Source: Microbulbifer sp. YPW16
GTDB taxonomy: Bacteria > Pseudomonadota > Gammaproteobacteria > Pseudomonadales > Cellvibrionaceae
Assembly: GCF_021290385.1 (NCBI RefSeq)
Contig: NZ_CP089928.1
Coordinates: forward strand, 4,110,001-4,174,000
Direction: 5' to 3'
Length of the DNA: 64,000 nucleotides
Part shown: positions 35,150 through 44,614 of the stretch, one piece after another
Layout of the letters: every line of letters begins with the position of its first letter
How positions within the stretch are numbered: position 1 is the first letter of the stretch
Notes under the pieces: generated by a model
Told to the model about the DNA's origin: nothing
Database searches by the model: none
The model's input: the letters and a program-made list of their open reading frames with translations, nothing else
Position numbers and translations under genes: made by a program

Positions 35150-37864
35150 ATGTTCCCAACTAACCCCCGCCGTCGTCGATGGCAGGCGTGGCTGTCGGCA
35201 TCCCTGGCGTTCGCCATGCTGTCGGGCCAGCCCGCTATGGCGGACGATGGCATGATTGACGCGGATCCAGCACCGGAGGCAGTACAACCGGTCACCAGTG
35301 GAGACCGCCTGGTGCGCTTTGTGGAGTTGAACAGCAAGCCGCTGTCCGAAGCGCAGGTGAACCCCAGCCGCGAGGCAGCCTACCTGCGTAAGCTGGCGGT
35401 CGAGCAGGACGAGTTCCGCGCACAGGCCCGCGCCGCAGGCATCGAGTTCACCGAACGCCGGAACTTCGATGTGCTGTTCAACGGCCTGTCGATCGAGATT
35501 GATCCCGAAGACCTGGCCGCGCTGGAGGCACTGGACACTGTCTCTGCCAGTCACCCGATCTATTCGGTGATGGGGGGCCAGTCACCGGTGCCCGCAGAAG
35601 CGCCGGAGGGCACCACCCGAGACAACGTGACCGTTACCAACCTGACCGGTGTGCCCGAGGCCCACTCTGCCGGGATTACCGGTGAGGGTGTAGTGGTGGG
35701 CGTGATCGACAGCGGTATCGACTACAACCACCCGGCATTCGGCGGCCCGGGCTTCCCGAATGACAAGGTGATCGGCGGCTATGACTTTGCCGACGACGAC
35801 GCGGATCCCTTTGACGACCGTTACGCCTCCGTTGAGATGCACGGTACCCATGTGGCCGGTATCGTGGCGGGCAAGGACGACATCATGGTCGGGGTTGCAC
35901 CGGATGCGAAGCTGCGGGTCTACCGCATTTTCGGTACCGAGAATCCCGGCGCGACAGAGGATGTGTTGCTTGCTGCGATGGAGCAGGCGGTGGAAGACGG
36001 TTGCGACGTGGTGAATATGAGCTGGGGCAGTAACCGCTATGAAGTGCTGCAGAACGGCGTGATCTCCCGGGCCACAGACCGCATGCTAAGGCGCGGTACC
36101 GTACCGGTGGTGGCGATCGGCAATAACCTGGCCGGACCCTTCCTGCCCGGTAGCCCGGCAATTGCCAAGAGCGCGATTGCGGTGGCAGCGGCCTATAACA
36201 GCAAAGCCACCGAAATGGCATTCAAGACCTCCAATGGCGAAATCATGCCTTTCCGTGCCATGTACCTGGGCCAGCCGGTTCCCGGCAAGGGCACGTTCGA
36301 GGTCGTGGATGCAGGCACCGCCAACTGCGCGGCCCTCCCGGAGGATGTCTCCTACGAGGGCAAGATCGTCCTGCTCAAGCGCGGCCACTGGAGCTGCCGC
36401 CCATATATGGCGGTCAACCTCTACGCCGAGGCGGGTGCGGAAGCGGCCATCTGGTGGCAGGATTCCTGGGACCCGGATCGCTTCGCTTCGCAATTCAGCA
36501 GCACCATTGAGCGACTGGATATCCCCACCGTGGCAGTGCGTACCGGTGATGGTAGCGAGCTGGCCTCCATGAGCCCGGGGGCCAGTGTCAGCTGGGGTCA
36601 CTTCTTCGAGGACCCGGCCACATTCCCGGGCAAGACCACCTTCTTCAGTGCCTGGGGCCCGAGCCATGAGCTCGACATGAAGCCGGATGTGATGGCCCCG
36701 GGTGGGTACATCTTCTCCGCTATCCCCGGCTATGCCGGTTATTACGGGTTGATGGACGGTACCTCCATGGCAGCGCCGCATGTGGCCGGTATCGCAGCAC
36801 TGATGCGCTCTGCTAATCCCAGCCTGAAAGCCCATGAGGTCCGCGATATCCTGCTCAGCACTTCAGAGCCGGCCGACTTCACGGTTGATCCGGACCTGGG
36901 CCTGCACCCGGTGGCACAGCAGGGCGCGGGCATGGTGAATGCCATTGCTGCCCTGGGAGCCCGCACCAAGGCGGAGCCGGCAAAGCTTTCCCTGGGCGAG
37001 TTCGAGGGCAGGCGCCTGTCCCGTGACATAACGGTGGAAAACAAGAGTGATACTGATATCAGCTATCGTGTGTCACATCGCTCTGCACTGACCGTTAACC
37101 CGCCGATGACATTCCGCTGGGTTCCCAGCACATCGGCGGCTACGGTCGAGTTTTCCAGTGACAGTGTCGTGGTACCCGCCTCTGGTGAGGCAAAACTTTC
37201 GGTGAGCTTCAGCCAGCCGGTTGATGTTGCCGAGGGTAGTATCCTCTCCGGCTGGATCGAGCTCACTCCCGAAAATGGTGGTGGGATCCTGCGGGTACCC
37301 TACCTGGGCATCAAGGGCGATTTCCAGGCCCTGCCGGCGATCAACCCGACCTTCACTGATATTAACCAGGGGCTCGACAACCCGTCGCTTCGCCCGGGTA
37401 ACGTACCCAATTGCGACCTGCCGCCTTACGCACGCCCGCGCTGCTGCAGCGATTCCACACCGGGAGCCTGCGGCTGGTCGATTGGCAAGAGCACCTCAGT
37501 AACCCTGGATTTCAGCAACGACAGTATTTATGACGATGTTGCCTTTACCATGCTGTCGCAGGGCTTCCCGATGCTGCGCAAATACCGTGCACGGGTGATC
37601 GACACAAGCGGTCGCACGGTGGCCTGGGCCAAGGACCGCTATACCGGCCTCCGGCCGGCAGAGCTGTTCGAGCACTGGGTGCGCAACAGTGGTACCGGCA
37701 CCGGCATTGATTTCGCACAGTGGGATGGTGTGCTGGAGGACGGTTCGCCCGCACCTGAGGGTACTTACTACATCCGCCTGGAATTCGACAAGCTGGGTGG
37801 GGATGGTGTCAGCTATCCGGGCTTCGAGACCTGGACATCACCGCCGATTACCGTAGTGCGCTAG
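35150..37864 (+). CDS. Secreted S8 subtilisin-like serine protease with PA domain
   Basis: 904 residues. The signal peptide (basic RRRR stretch, hydrophobic WLSASLAFAMLSG, cleavage near PAMA) is followed by an I9-type inhibitory propeptide (RLVRFVELNSKPL ... VSASHPIYSVM). Catalytic residues counted: Asp187 (VIDSGIDYNHPAFGG), His231 (MHGTHVAGI) and Ser539 (DGTSMAAPHVAG). A protease-associated (PA) domain inserted at about 380-480 contains GKIVLLKRGHWSCRPYM. After residue 600 there is an Fn3-like domain (LSLGEFEGRRLSRDITVENK) and a C-terminal Cys-rich patch (CDLPPYARPRCC and a further pair). The last ~100 residues form a FlgD/Ig-like domain with EGTYYIRLEFDK. This is an extracellular protein-degrading enzyme. 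Monocistronic, with a terminator downstream. Confidence 0.93.
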   Translation: MFPTNPRRRRWQAWLSASLAFAMLSGQPAMADDGMIDADPAPEAVQPVTSGDRLVRFVELNSKPLSEAQVNPSREAAYLRKLAVEQDEFRAQARAAGIEFTERRNFDVLFNGLSIEIDPEDLAALEALDTVSASHPIYSVMGGQSPVPAEAPEGTTRDNVTVTNLTGVPEAHSAGITGEGVVVGVIDSGIDYNHPAFGGPGFPNDKVIGGYDFADDDADPFDDRYASVEMHGTHVAGIVAGKDDIMVGVAPDAKLRVYRIFGTENPGATEDVLLAAMEQAVEDGCDVVNMSWGSNRYEVLQNGVISRATDRMLRRGTVPVVAIGNNLAGPFLPGSPAIAKSAIAVAAAYNSKATEMAFKTSNGEIMPFRAMYLGQPVPGKGTFEVVDAGTANCAALPEDVSYEGKIVLLKRGHWSCRPYMAVNLYAEAGAEAAIWWQDSWDPDRFASQFSSTIERLDIPTVAVRTGDGSELASMSPGASVSWGHFFEDPATFPGKTTFFSAWGPSHELDMKPDVMAPGGYIFSAIPGYAGYYGLMDGTSMAAPHVAGIAALMRSANPSLKAHEVRDILLSTSEPADFTVDPDLGLHPVAQQGAGMVNAIAALGARTKAEPAKLSLGEFEGRRLSRDITVENKSDTDISYRVSHRSALTVNPPMTFRWVPSTSAATVEFSSDSVVVPASGEAKLSVSFSQPVDVAEGSILSGWIELTPENGGGILRVPYLGIKGDFQALPAINPTFTDINQGLDNPSLRPGNVPNCDLPPYARPRCCSDSTPGACGWSIGKSTSVTLDFSNDSIYDDVAFTMLSQGFPMLRKYRARVIDTSGRTVAWAKDRYTGLRPAELFEHWVRNSGTGTGIDFAQWDGVLEDGSPAPEGTYYIRLEFDKLGGDGVSYPGFETWTSPPITVVR

Positions 37865-38198
37865 GTACCTGGCCCACAGGCCCCGGGGCCAAATAAAGTG
37901 GGGCCGTGCCCGCCTGTTATCGAGTGCGGTTCGGGCTGGCGTAAACCCCCGGTTTTCCCAACGGCCAATGCGGTTATTGGGCGAGCCCGGTCAATGGGCG
38001 ATTGGCATCACCGGCCATCGCCCATTTTTTTGTAATCCACTGGAGTGTCCTGCAGCTGTTATCCAGACCGGAAGCGCCCATACCCCCTTGCTGAAGGCGG
38101 GGAGCAAACCTGCAAGACATGGGAATGCCTGGCCCTGACGGGCTTCCCGGCACGGAATGGCATTGCGCAGCTGTTACTCGCATCACCCGGGGATACCT
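37865..38198. other. Intergenic region between convergent subtilase and PepSY genes
   Basis: 334 bases without a gene. It contains a GGCCCCGGGGCC palindrome shortly after the subtilase stop and, further on, the strong terminator listed separately. Nothing else is supported. Confidence 0.5.
37995..38031 (+). terminator. Rho-independent terminator downstream of the subtilase
   Basis: An 8-bp perfect stem, TGGGCGAT and ATCGCCCA, with further pairing in the loop (TGGC...GGCC) is followed by a run of seven T. It lies 130 bases after the subtilase stop and before the convergent PepSY gene. Confidence 0.85.
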
Positions 38199-39383
38199 TT
38201 ACGGTGTCGATCGCAGCCCGGTCTGTGCTGCCTGCTTCCCTTCCCGGGCAGGCTTTTCCGGGGATCGTGATTTTGCCCGCCTCAGGACTCGCTTCTTCCA
38301 CCAGAGGTAGGCCCCTGTTCCGAACAGCAGGCCCGGGACCAGTCCGGCCAGCAACACCAGCCAGCGGCCGGCCAGGCCGAGGGCATCGCCATTATGCAGC
38401 GGGAACTGCCAGCGCAGGATTTTGTTGCCGAGCGGTATCGTGGTGACATTCTCGACCATCAACACCTCCCCACTGTACTGGTCCACGCGTGCGAAGCTGG
38501 CACCATAGTTTTGCCATACCTCACCGGCAGCGCGGACGGAAACCCCGTAGCTGTCCGTCGCATCCCGTGGCAGGTAAATACGTTTCAGGACACCGCCGGG
38601 AAATTCCTCCTGTGCGATTGCTGCGGCGCGGTCCGGGGAAATCGGCTGGCCGCGGTCTGTGTGTGAGCCGGGCAGGGCAGCCAGGGGCTCGGTGGGGAAC
38701 ACGGCACTTACCACGGCCCGCACCTGCTGTGGGAACACCAGCGTGACGCCGGAGAAGCTGGTGACCAGCAACAGCGGCAGGAAATAGATGCCGAATACCC
38801 GGTGCACGTCGAAGTAAAAACGAAAGCGATTGCCGCTGCGGGAGATGCTGAACGCCTTTCCCCAGCGCCGGCCGCCGGTGCGGCTCTTTTTCGGCCACCA
38901 GAGCACGGCACCAGTGATACAGAACACCATCAGTAACAGCCCCATCAACCCGACCACGGTCTTGCCTTGCTTGCCGGACAGCAGGGTGTAGTGCAGCCGA
39001 TAGAGCCAGGTCATGGTGTAACCGGGGGTGCCCCAGCCCCGCACGGCAAGCACCTCGGCATCGAAGGGGGATACGCTGACCTCGATGGGCCCCGGCGCGC
39101 CCTCTGCACCCGGGAAGCGCACGACATAGGGACTGCCGGATTGTCGCGGGGTCATCAGGCGCTTGGGGGCGGGATTACCGGGCACAGCGGCGCGGGCCGC
39201 GGCGAGAATATCCGCGTAGCTGGCCGGCGCCTCACTGGGCCTGAATGTGACGGTGTGTGGCGCCAGCTGTTCATCGAGCGCATGGTCGAACACCAGCAGG
39301 CTGCCGGTGAGGCCGATCAGTGACAGCAGCAGGCCCAGGACCAGGCCGGCGTACTTGTGCAGGGTGAACAGGGCTTTGCGCAT
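38199..39383 (-). CDS. PepSY-associated transmembrane protein
   Basis: 394 residues. N-terminal HKYAGLVLGLLLSLIGLTGS followed by LLVFDHALDEQL is the hallmark first helix of the PepSY_TM family. Further helices at VGLMGLLLMVFCITGAVLWW, YFLPLLLVTSFSGVTLVF and LAGLVPGLLFGTGAYLWWKK give four transmembrane spans with periplasmic PepSY-like segments. Relatives are typically coregulated with siderophore receptors, and some act as ferric-siderophore reductases. Here the gene lies 62 nt downstream of a TonB-dependent receptor on the same strand, so it is probably the inner-membrane partner in iron uptake. The ribosome site is weak, and a large hairpin sits just upstream of the start. Confidence 0.85.
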   Translation of the reverse strand: MRKALFTLHKYAGLVLGLLLSLIGLTGSLLVFDHALDEQLAPHTVTFRPSEAPASYADILAAARAAVPGNPAPKRLMTPRQSGSPYVVRFPGAEGAPGPIEVSVSPFDAEVLAVRGWGTPGYTMTWLYRLHYTLLSGKQGKTVVGLMGLLLMVFCITGAVLWWPKKSRTGGRRWGKAFSISRSGNRFRFYFDVHRVFGIYFLPLLLVTSFSGVTLVFPQQVRAVVSAVFPTEPLAALPGSHTDRGQPISPDRAAAIAQEEFPGGVLKRIYLPRDATDSYGVSVRAAGEVWQNYGASFARVDQYSGEVLMVENVTTIPLGNKILRWQFPLHNGDALGLAGRWLVLLAGLVPGLLFGTGAYLWWKKRVLRRAKSRSPEKPAREGKQAAQTGLRSTP

Positions 39384-39398
39384 GGTGAACTCGGTTGT

Positions 39399-39430
39399 CC
39401 CGCCGCGCCGGTCCTGGCCGGCGCGGCGGG
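39399..39430. promoter_or_regulatory. Perfect 13-bp intercistronic hairpin
   Basis: A perfect 13-bp inverted repeat (CCCGCCGCGCCGG and its complement) with a 6-nt loop lies between the receptor stop and the PepSY start, ending about 15 nt before the PepSY ATG. There is no T tract. It may protect the upstream receptor mRNA or limit translation of the PepSY gene. Confidence 0.75.
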
Positions 39431-39445
39431 TTTACGGGAGTTGGA

Positions 39446-41545
39446 TCAGAATACCCGGGAGTAAGACAGGGTTACGCTGCGCCCCATGCCCTTGAAGTTG
39501 CGGATATCGTTGCCCGCGGTCTGGGAGTAGTAGGTAAAGTAGTCTTCGTTGGTCAGGTTCTGGATCCCCAGTGCGAATTCGCCGGAGAGCGCCTGCAGCT
39601 GCGCACTGGCATCGATGGTTGCGTAGCCGTCAAACTCGGTGGTGACGTCGCCGTCGGCGTTCTCAAAATCCCGGTCCATCAGCCAGTTGGCCTGCAGGCG
39701 GGTAGAGAGGTTGTCGGTCCAGTTCCGGGCCCAGCTCAGGTTGATGCGGTTGGGCGCGATGTTGCGGCCGTCCAGGTCGGTATCCACACTGCCGTCCTGG
39801 TCCGAATCGTAGCGGCCCTCGGTGTAGGCATAGCGCAGCTCCAGGGTATCGCTGCCGCTCACGAACCACTGGCCGCGGGCTTCCACGCCGTCGATCTCGG
39901 TCTGCTCGCGCTTGACGCTGTATACGCCGTCCGCGCCCAGGGCCAGGCGCTGGCCGATATCGGAGTCCGACGTATAGTAGGCCAGCTGGGCGGCGAAGCG
40001 CTCGCTGCTGAAGTCCAGGCCCAGCTCGCGGTTCTGGGTCAGGATCGGCTGCAGGTCGAGGAAGCTCTCGACGCTCTGGTCCGGCTGGTTGATGCCGCGC
40101 AGCACCCGGCCCACGTCGGGCATGGAGAAGCCCTCGGAATAATTCGCGTACGCGCGCAGGGCGTCGTTGATCTCGAAAGTGGCGCCGATGTTACCCAGCG
40201 TCTCGCTGAACTCCGGCGAGCCGCCCTCTACCTGCTGGCTGCCGTAGGAGAAGAGGGTGGTGAAGTCTTCGACCTCCAATTTGGAGCGCTCGTGGCGGAT
40301 GCCCGCGGTAACGGTCAGCCGCTCGATGCCAGTGAATTCGCCCTGAACGTAGGGGGCGATATTGCGGTACTGGGTCGGCGGTACCCAGGCACGGCCGGTC
40401 TGCACCAGCTGCTGCCAGGTCTCGTCTTCAAACATGTCCACGCCGTAGGCGAGGCTCACCGGTGCGCCGGCCACCCGGTCTTTCAGCAGGGTCAGCTTGA
40501 GGCCCCGCTTCTCGGAGTTGTTCTGCGACTGGTCGAAAACCTCATCACCGTAAGCCGGATCCTGGAAGGTACCGAAGGTGCCGCCGCCGTAGGTGCCGGC
40601 AAAGTCCTGGGAGAATACCTGGGCACGCAGCCTGTGGCCGAAGATCTCCTCGTTGCTGTACTGCAGGTTGACGGTGGTGACGTCGTTGGAAGGCGCGTCG
40701 CCCGGCACCTGGCCCTCGACTGCGGTAGTGGGAATGCCGGCACTGATGTCGCCATCGACGCTGACCCAGTTGTTGTCACCCTCGATCTTGTAGTGGTTGG
40801 CGGTCAGCTGCAGGCGCTGGTCGTCCCAGCTGTAACCGGTCTTGATAAAGGCATTGATGGACTGGCTGTCCATGGTGTCGCCCTGGGTGTTGTCAAAGCC
40901 GACGATATCGCCATTGGCGTCGTAGCTGATGCCGGTGTCGCGGTAGCTGAGGCTGGCCAGCAGGTCCACGTCATCCACCTTGCCCGACAGGCTGTAGTTG
41001 CCGCCGTAGCCTGCGGTCTCGCCCAGGTCTTCCGGCTGCAGGGTGGATTCCACGCGCAGGCTTTGCTGGAACTCGTCGCTGGGAGTGCGGGTGACCAGGT
41101 TGATGATGCCACCGGATGCGCCCATGCCATGGATGGCATTGGCGCCGTGGATGACTTCCACGCGCTCCAGCATCAGCGGGTCGATGGTGTGTCCATCGCG
41201 CCCGCCGTTGCGCAGCGGGTTGGACTGGGGCACGCCATCGATCAGGTACAGCGGCTTGCGCCCGCGCAGGCTCTCACCGGAGCTGGTCATTTTCTGCCGG
41301 CTGGGGGAAAAGCTCGGGATCAGGTTGCCCAGCACGGTGGACAGGTCACTGGTGGCAGCCAGCTCGCGGGTCAGTTCGGCCTCGTCGATCAGGGTGACGG
41401 TATTGGGGATACTGCTCAGCGGTTTCTCGGTACGGCTGGCGGTAACCACTACTTCCTCATCGATTCGGGCGCCGTCTCCAGCGGCATAGGTGGCAGAGCT
41501 GGCAGCGGCAATGGCCAGGGCGAGCGTGGTATTCAGGTGGCGCAT
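39446..41545 (-). CDS. TonB-dependent outer-membrane receptor, siderophore-type
   Basis: 699 residues from an ATG at 41545 with an AAGGAA ribosome site; the longer frame upstream is not coding-like. A signal peptide (LALAIAAASSATYAAG) is followed by a TonB-box region (EEVVVTASRTEKPL), plug domain (RKPLYLIDGVPQSNP, VEVIHGANAIHGMGASGGII) and 22-strand barrel ending in VTLSYSRVF with the terminal aromatic. It imports an iron complex or similar ligand across the outer membrane using TonB energy. Clustering with PepSY and an upstream Fur-box-like site supports iron. The ligand is unknown. Confidence 0.92.
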   Translation of the reverse strand: MRHLNTTLALAIAAASSATYAAGDGARIDEEVVVTASRTEKPLSSIPNTVTLIDEAELTRELAATSDLSTVLGNLIPSFSPSRQKMTSSGESLRGRKPLYLIDGVPQSNPLRNGGRDGHTIDPLMLERVEVIHGANAIHGMGASGGIINLVTRTPSDEFQQSLRVESTLQPEDLGETAGYGGNYSLSGKVDDVDLLASLSYRDTGISYDANGDIVGFDNTQGDTMDSQSINAFIKTGYSWDDQRLQLTANHYKIEGDNNWVSVDGDISAGIPTTAVEGQVPGDAPSNDVTTVNLQYSNEEIFGHRLRAQVFSQDFAGTYGGGTFGTFQDPAYGDEVFDQSQNNSEKRGLKLTLLKDRVAGAPVSLAYGVDMFEDETWQQLVQTGRAWVPPTQYRNIAPYVQGEFTGIERLTVTAGIRHERSKLEVEDFTTLFSYGSQQVEGGSPEFSETLGNIGATFEINDALRAYANYSEGFSMPDVGRVLRGINQPDQSVESFLDLQPILTQNRELGLDFSSERFAAQLAYYTSDSDIGQRLALGADGVYSVKREQTEIDGVEARGQWFVSGSDTLELRYAYTEGRYDSDQDGSVDTDLDGRNIAPNRINLSWARNWTDNLSTRLQANWLMDRDFENADGDVTTEFDGYATIDASAQLQALSGEFALGIQNLTNEDYFTYYSQTAGNDIRNFKGMGRSVTLSYSRVF

Positions 41546-41942
41546 TTTCGGTTCCTTGATGCGTCGAAAGGTCGGGGATTTACGCGTTGTGGAATGGCCG
41601 GTGCAATAAAAGTGGCCGTTCTGTTGTACTGTGGCAGCAATAGTAAAGAAAGTGAGAATCAATATCAATAAGGTCTGGTGTGGGCAGGGCCCGGAGGAGC
41701 CAGCCGGTGTGAGGTCGGGGAGTGGGGGTGAGGACCATTCGCTGGATGGGGCGCACCCGGCCCTTTGCTGGTCATCTTGCGGTGGAGAGATCAGGCAGTG
41801 GCGGGTTTCGGTCTCCGGGTTGGGAGGAGGCCGTGAGACTGGAAACGGCACCGCAGGCAGGCCGGTGCTTCCAGCCGGTCGGCTGGTGTCTTTAGTATCG
41901 ATGCTCAGGCTATTGCGGCAGGGCTATAGCCAGCCGTGCGAT
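41546..41942. other. Promoter region of the receptor / PepSY pair
   Basis: 397 bases between the kmo stop and the receptor start, both genes on the minus strand. It holds the Fur-box-like site at 41653-41667 and must carry the receptor promoter. No gene or clear terminator for the kynurenine operon is seen. Confidence 0.5.
41653..41667. promoter_or_regulatory. Fur-box-like operator
   Basis: TGAGAATCAATATCA matches the Fur 7-1-7 consensus TGATAATGATTATCA at 12 of 15 positions by my count. It lies 108 nt upstream of the TonB-receptor start codon. Repression by Fur under iron sufficiency is the inference. Confidence 0.65.
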
Positions 41943-43322
41943 TCAGGCCGTTGCAGTGGTTGAACCGAAGTGCTTTTTTACCAGTGCTGCCGCCTCCGAC
42001 CAGTCCACCTCGTCAAGGGATTCTATGCCAGAGGCCAGGGTGTCCAGGATCTGCTGGTTGATTACCCCGCGGCGCTGGGCCTCGGCGTAGGGAATGCGCT
42101 GGAACATGACCATGCCATAGCGCGGGGTAAACTGTTCCGGCCAGCGCTTCTGCAGTTCGAAGCCAATCGCCTTCTTGAGCAGGAACTGCGGGTCGTTTAC
42201 TGAATCCCGCATCTCCACGTAATTTTCCAGCGCCATGTCTGCAATGGCCGCGCCATTGGGTGCGCGCAGGCGGTCATATTCACTGAACACCTGCTTCCAG
42301 TCGGCGTAATGTTGCTCTATACACTGGTCCAGTACCACGCAATCCTCAAAGCCACAGTTCATGCCCTGGCCATGGAAGGGGACGATCGCATGGGCGGCAT
42401 CGCCGATAAGGATCGCCTTGTCGCCAATATGCCAGGGTTTGCAGCGCACGGTCCCCAGCTTCCCGGTGGGATTGGCAAAGAAGTCATCCACCAGTCCAGG
42501 CATCAGCGCATCCACATCCGGGAAGTACTCTTCAAAGAACTGGAACACGTCCTCCTGCGTCTGCAGGGCCGCAAAGCTGGCTTCGCCTTTATTGGGCAGG
42601 AACAGGGTCACCGTGAAGCTGCCATCCATATTCGGCAGTGCGATCAGCATAAAGCCGCCGCGGGGCCAGATATGCAACGCGTGCTTTTCAATCTGGAAGC
42701 CACCATCGGCTCCGGCGGGGATCTCCAGTTCCTTGTAGCTGTGGTCCAGGGGCTCCAGGCTGTCGCTGCCATCCTGGGCAGCCACCAGCGCCTGCCGGAC
42801 TTTTGAGCCAGCACCATCCGCCCCGATCAGCCTCGAGAAGGTTACTTCGACAGGAGAGCCGCTTTCATCGTCAATAAACACAGCGCAGTTGTTGTCGAAG
42901 TCAACGGAATCCAGCCTGTGTGAGAAGTGGATCCTGACATGCCCGGTGTCCTCCGCTGCGTCCAGTAGCAGGTGGTTCAGGTCCCCCCGGGAAATCGAGT
43001 AGATGACTTCTTCCTCGGTCTGCCCGTAAGGCTGGAAGTTCTGCTCGCCCCTGGGGTCATGGATCATACGGCCGCGCATCGGGATCATCATTTGCCGGAC
43101 CCTGTCCATCAGCCCGAGTTGCTCCAGCGGGTAGATACCGCGATTGGCAAGTGCCAGGTTGATGGAACGGCCGGCAGAGATGTCGTGCCGGCGCAGGTCC
43201 ACACGGCTTTCATAGACTTCCACATCAAAGCCCCGGCGGCCCAGGAAGCAGGCGGCCATGGCACCCACCAGGCCGGCGCCAGCGATGACGATTTTTTCTT
43301 TGCTGGTTTCGCGCATTGCCAT
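41943..43322 (-). CDS. kmo: Kynurenine 3-monooxygenase
   Basis: 459 residues, FAD-dependent hydroxylase converting L-kynurenine to 3-hydroxykynurenine with NADPH and O2. Signature: N-terminal FAD fold KIVIAGAGLVGAMAACFLG, the KMO-specific HDISAGRSINLALANRGI, the DG motif RLIGADGAGSKVR and the second FAD block ILIGDAAHAIVPFHGQGMN followed by CGFEDC. The ATG at 43322 overlaps the kynureninase stop (TGATG); a GTG three bases earlier is a less likely start. Last gene of the kynurenine operon. The C-terminal membrane anchor known from eukaryotic KMO is absent, as in soluble bacterial enzymes. Confidence 0.95.
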   Translation of the reverse strand: MAMRETSKEKIVIAGAGLVGAMAACFLGRRGFDVEVYESRVDLRRHDISAGRSINLALANRGIYPLEQLGLMDRVRQMMIPMRGRMIHDPRGEQNFQPYGQTEEEVIYSISRGDLNHLLLDAAEDTGHVRIHFSHRLDSVDFDNNCAVFIDDESGSPVEVTFSRLIGADGAGSKVRQALVAAQDGSDSLEPLDHSYKELEIPAGADGGFQIEKHALHIWPRGGFMLIALPNMDGSFTVTLFLPNKGEASFAALQTQEDVFQFFEEYFPDVDALMPGLVDDFFANPTGKLGTVRCKPWHIGDKAILIGDAAHAIVPFHGQGMNCGFEDCVVLDQCIEQHYADWKQVFSEYDRLRAPNGAAIADMALENYVEMRDSVNDPQFLLKKAIGFELQKRWPEQFTPRYGMVMFQRIPYAEAQRRGVINQQILDTLASGIESLDEVDWSEAAALVKKHFGSTTATA

Positions 43323-44602
43323 CACTCGTTACAGGCGGATTTCAGGATTTGTACAAAGCGGTAAATGTCCGTAAAGCTGTTGTACAGCGGGACCGGGGCG
43401 ATACGGATTACATTCGGCTCCCGCCAGTCTGCGGTAATGCCCGCCGCTTCCAGCCGCCCGAACAGTTCGCGGCCAGTCAGGTGTTTCGCGTCGCAACACA
43501 GCGACAGCTGGCAACCGCGTTCGTCCGGGCTTTCCGGCGTGATAACGCGGATAAACTCTGACACTTCGGCATCCAGGAGGTAGCGCAGGTAGCCGGTCAA
43601 TTTCTCTGATTTCTTGCGCAGGGGCTGGATGCCACCGGCCTGCCGGAAAACATCGAAAGAGGCGCGGATCGCCGCAAGGGAGAGGATAGGGGGATTGGAA
43701 AGCTGCCAGCCCTCGGCGGTTGGCATCGGGACAAAACGGTTTTCCATCCTGAAGCGCGTATCCTTGTCATGGCCCCACCAGCCGGCAAAACGGTCCAGGC
43801 TGGTGTCGCGCGCGTGGTGGCGGTGTACGAAGCAGCCGGCCACCGATCCGGGCCCCGAGTTCAGGTACTTGTAGGTACACCAGCAGGCGAAGTCCACATT
43901 CCATTCATGCAACTGGAGCGGGATATTGCCTACCGCGTGGGCCAGGTCAAAACCCACTTTGATACCCCGCGCCTGTGCCGCACGGGTAATGCCCGCTAAG
44001 TCCAGTACCTGCCCGGTGTAGTACTGCACCCCCGGCAGCAGCATCAGTGCGATGGTGTCTCCCTGCTCCGCGATCAGTGCCTCGATATCCTCCTGGCGGA
44101 GCAGGTCCTCGTTCTCCCGGGGCCTGAGCAGCACCAGGCCGTCCCTGGGATCTATACCGTGATGGCGCAGCTGGCTCTCTACCGCGTAGTGATCCGAGGG
44201 AAACGCGTGATCCTCGATCACGATCTTGTAACGCGTCTCACTCGGTCGGTAAAAAGTCACCATCATCAGGTGCAGGTTTACCGTGAGGGAGTTCATCATT
44301 ACCACTTCGTCGGTGTTTGCACCGACGAGGTCCGCGGCGGTTTCTGTCAGGAACTCGTGGTAGGGCATCCAGGGGTGTTCGCAGTCAAAGTGTCCCTTGA
44401 CGCCGAGGCTAGCCCACTTGTCCAGTTCCCGAACGACATAGTCGCGAGCCAGCTTTGGCTGCAGGCCAAGGGAGTTGCCACACAGGTAGATTTCCTCGGT
44501 GCCATCGCCGGTACGCGGAATCGAAAACTGTTCGCGGAACTTTGCCAGTGGATCGTCGCTGTCCAGTTGGTGGGCGAACTCCAGACCCGATTCATAATGC
44601 AT
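43322..44602 (-). CDS. kynU: Kynureninase
   Basis: 426 residues, PLP-dependent hydrolase cleaving 3-hydroxykynurenine to 3-hydroxyanthranilate and alanine. Visible family blocks: IYLCGNSLGLQPK, VMMNSLTVNLHLMM, FPSDHYAVESQLRHHG, VGFDLAHAVGNIPLQLHEW and the PLP lysine region WCTYKYLNSGPGSVAGCFVH. The C-terminal small domain has ISPE-like 'VITPESPDERGCQLSL'. Length is normal for bacterial KynU (about 415-425). It lies between the cyclase gene (12-nt gap) and kmo (1-nt overlap). Confidence 0.96.
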   Translation of the reverse strand: MHYESGLEFAHQLDSDDPLAKFREQFSIPRTGDGTEEIYLCGNSLGLQPKLARDYVVRELDKWASLGVKGHFDCEHPWMPYHEFLTETAADLVGANTDEVVMMNSLTVNLHLMMVTFYRPSETRYKIVIEDHAFPSDHYAVESQLRHHGIDPRDGLVLLRPRENEDLLRQEDIEALIAEQGDTIALMLLPGVQYYTGQVLDLAGITRAAQARGIKVGFDLAHAVGNIPLQLHEWNVDFACWCTYKYLNSGPGSVAGCFVHRHHARDTSLDRFAGWWGHDKDTRFRMENRFVPMPTAEGWQLSNPPILSLAAIRASFDVFRQAGGIQPLRKKSEKLTGYLRYLLDAEVSEFIRVITPESPDERGCQLSLCCDAKHLTGRELFGRLEAAGITADWREPNVIRIAPVPLYNSFTDIYRFVQILKSACNE

Positions 44603-44614
44603 GGGTATTCCTCG

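Noticed and set aside
39395..41671. 758-codon plus-strand open frame
   Set aside because: Lies antisense to the TonB receptor, whose translated product has clear signal, plug and barrel motifs; the antisense frame is a codon-bias shadow.
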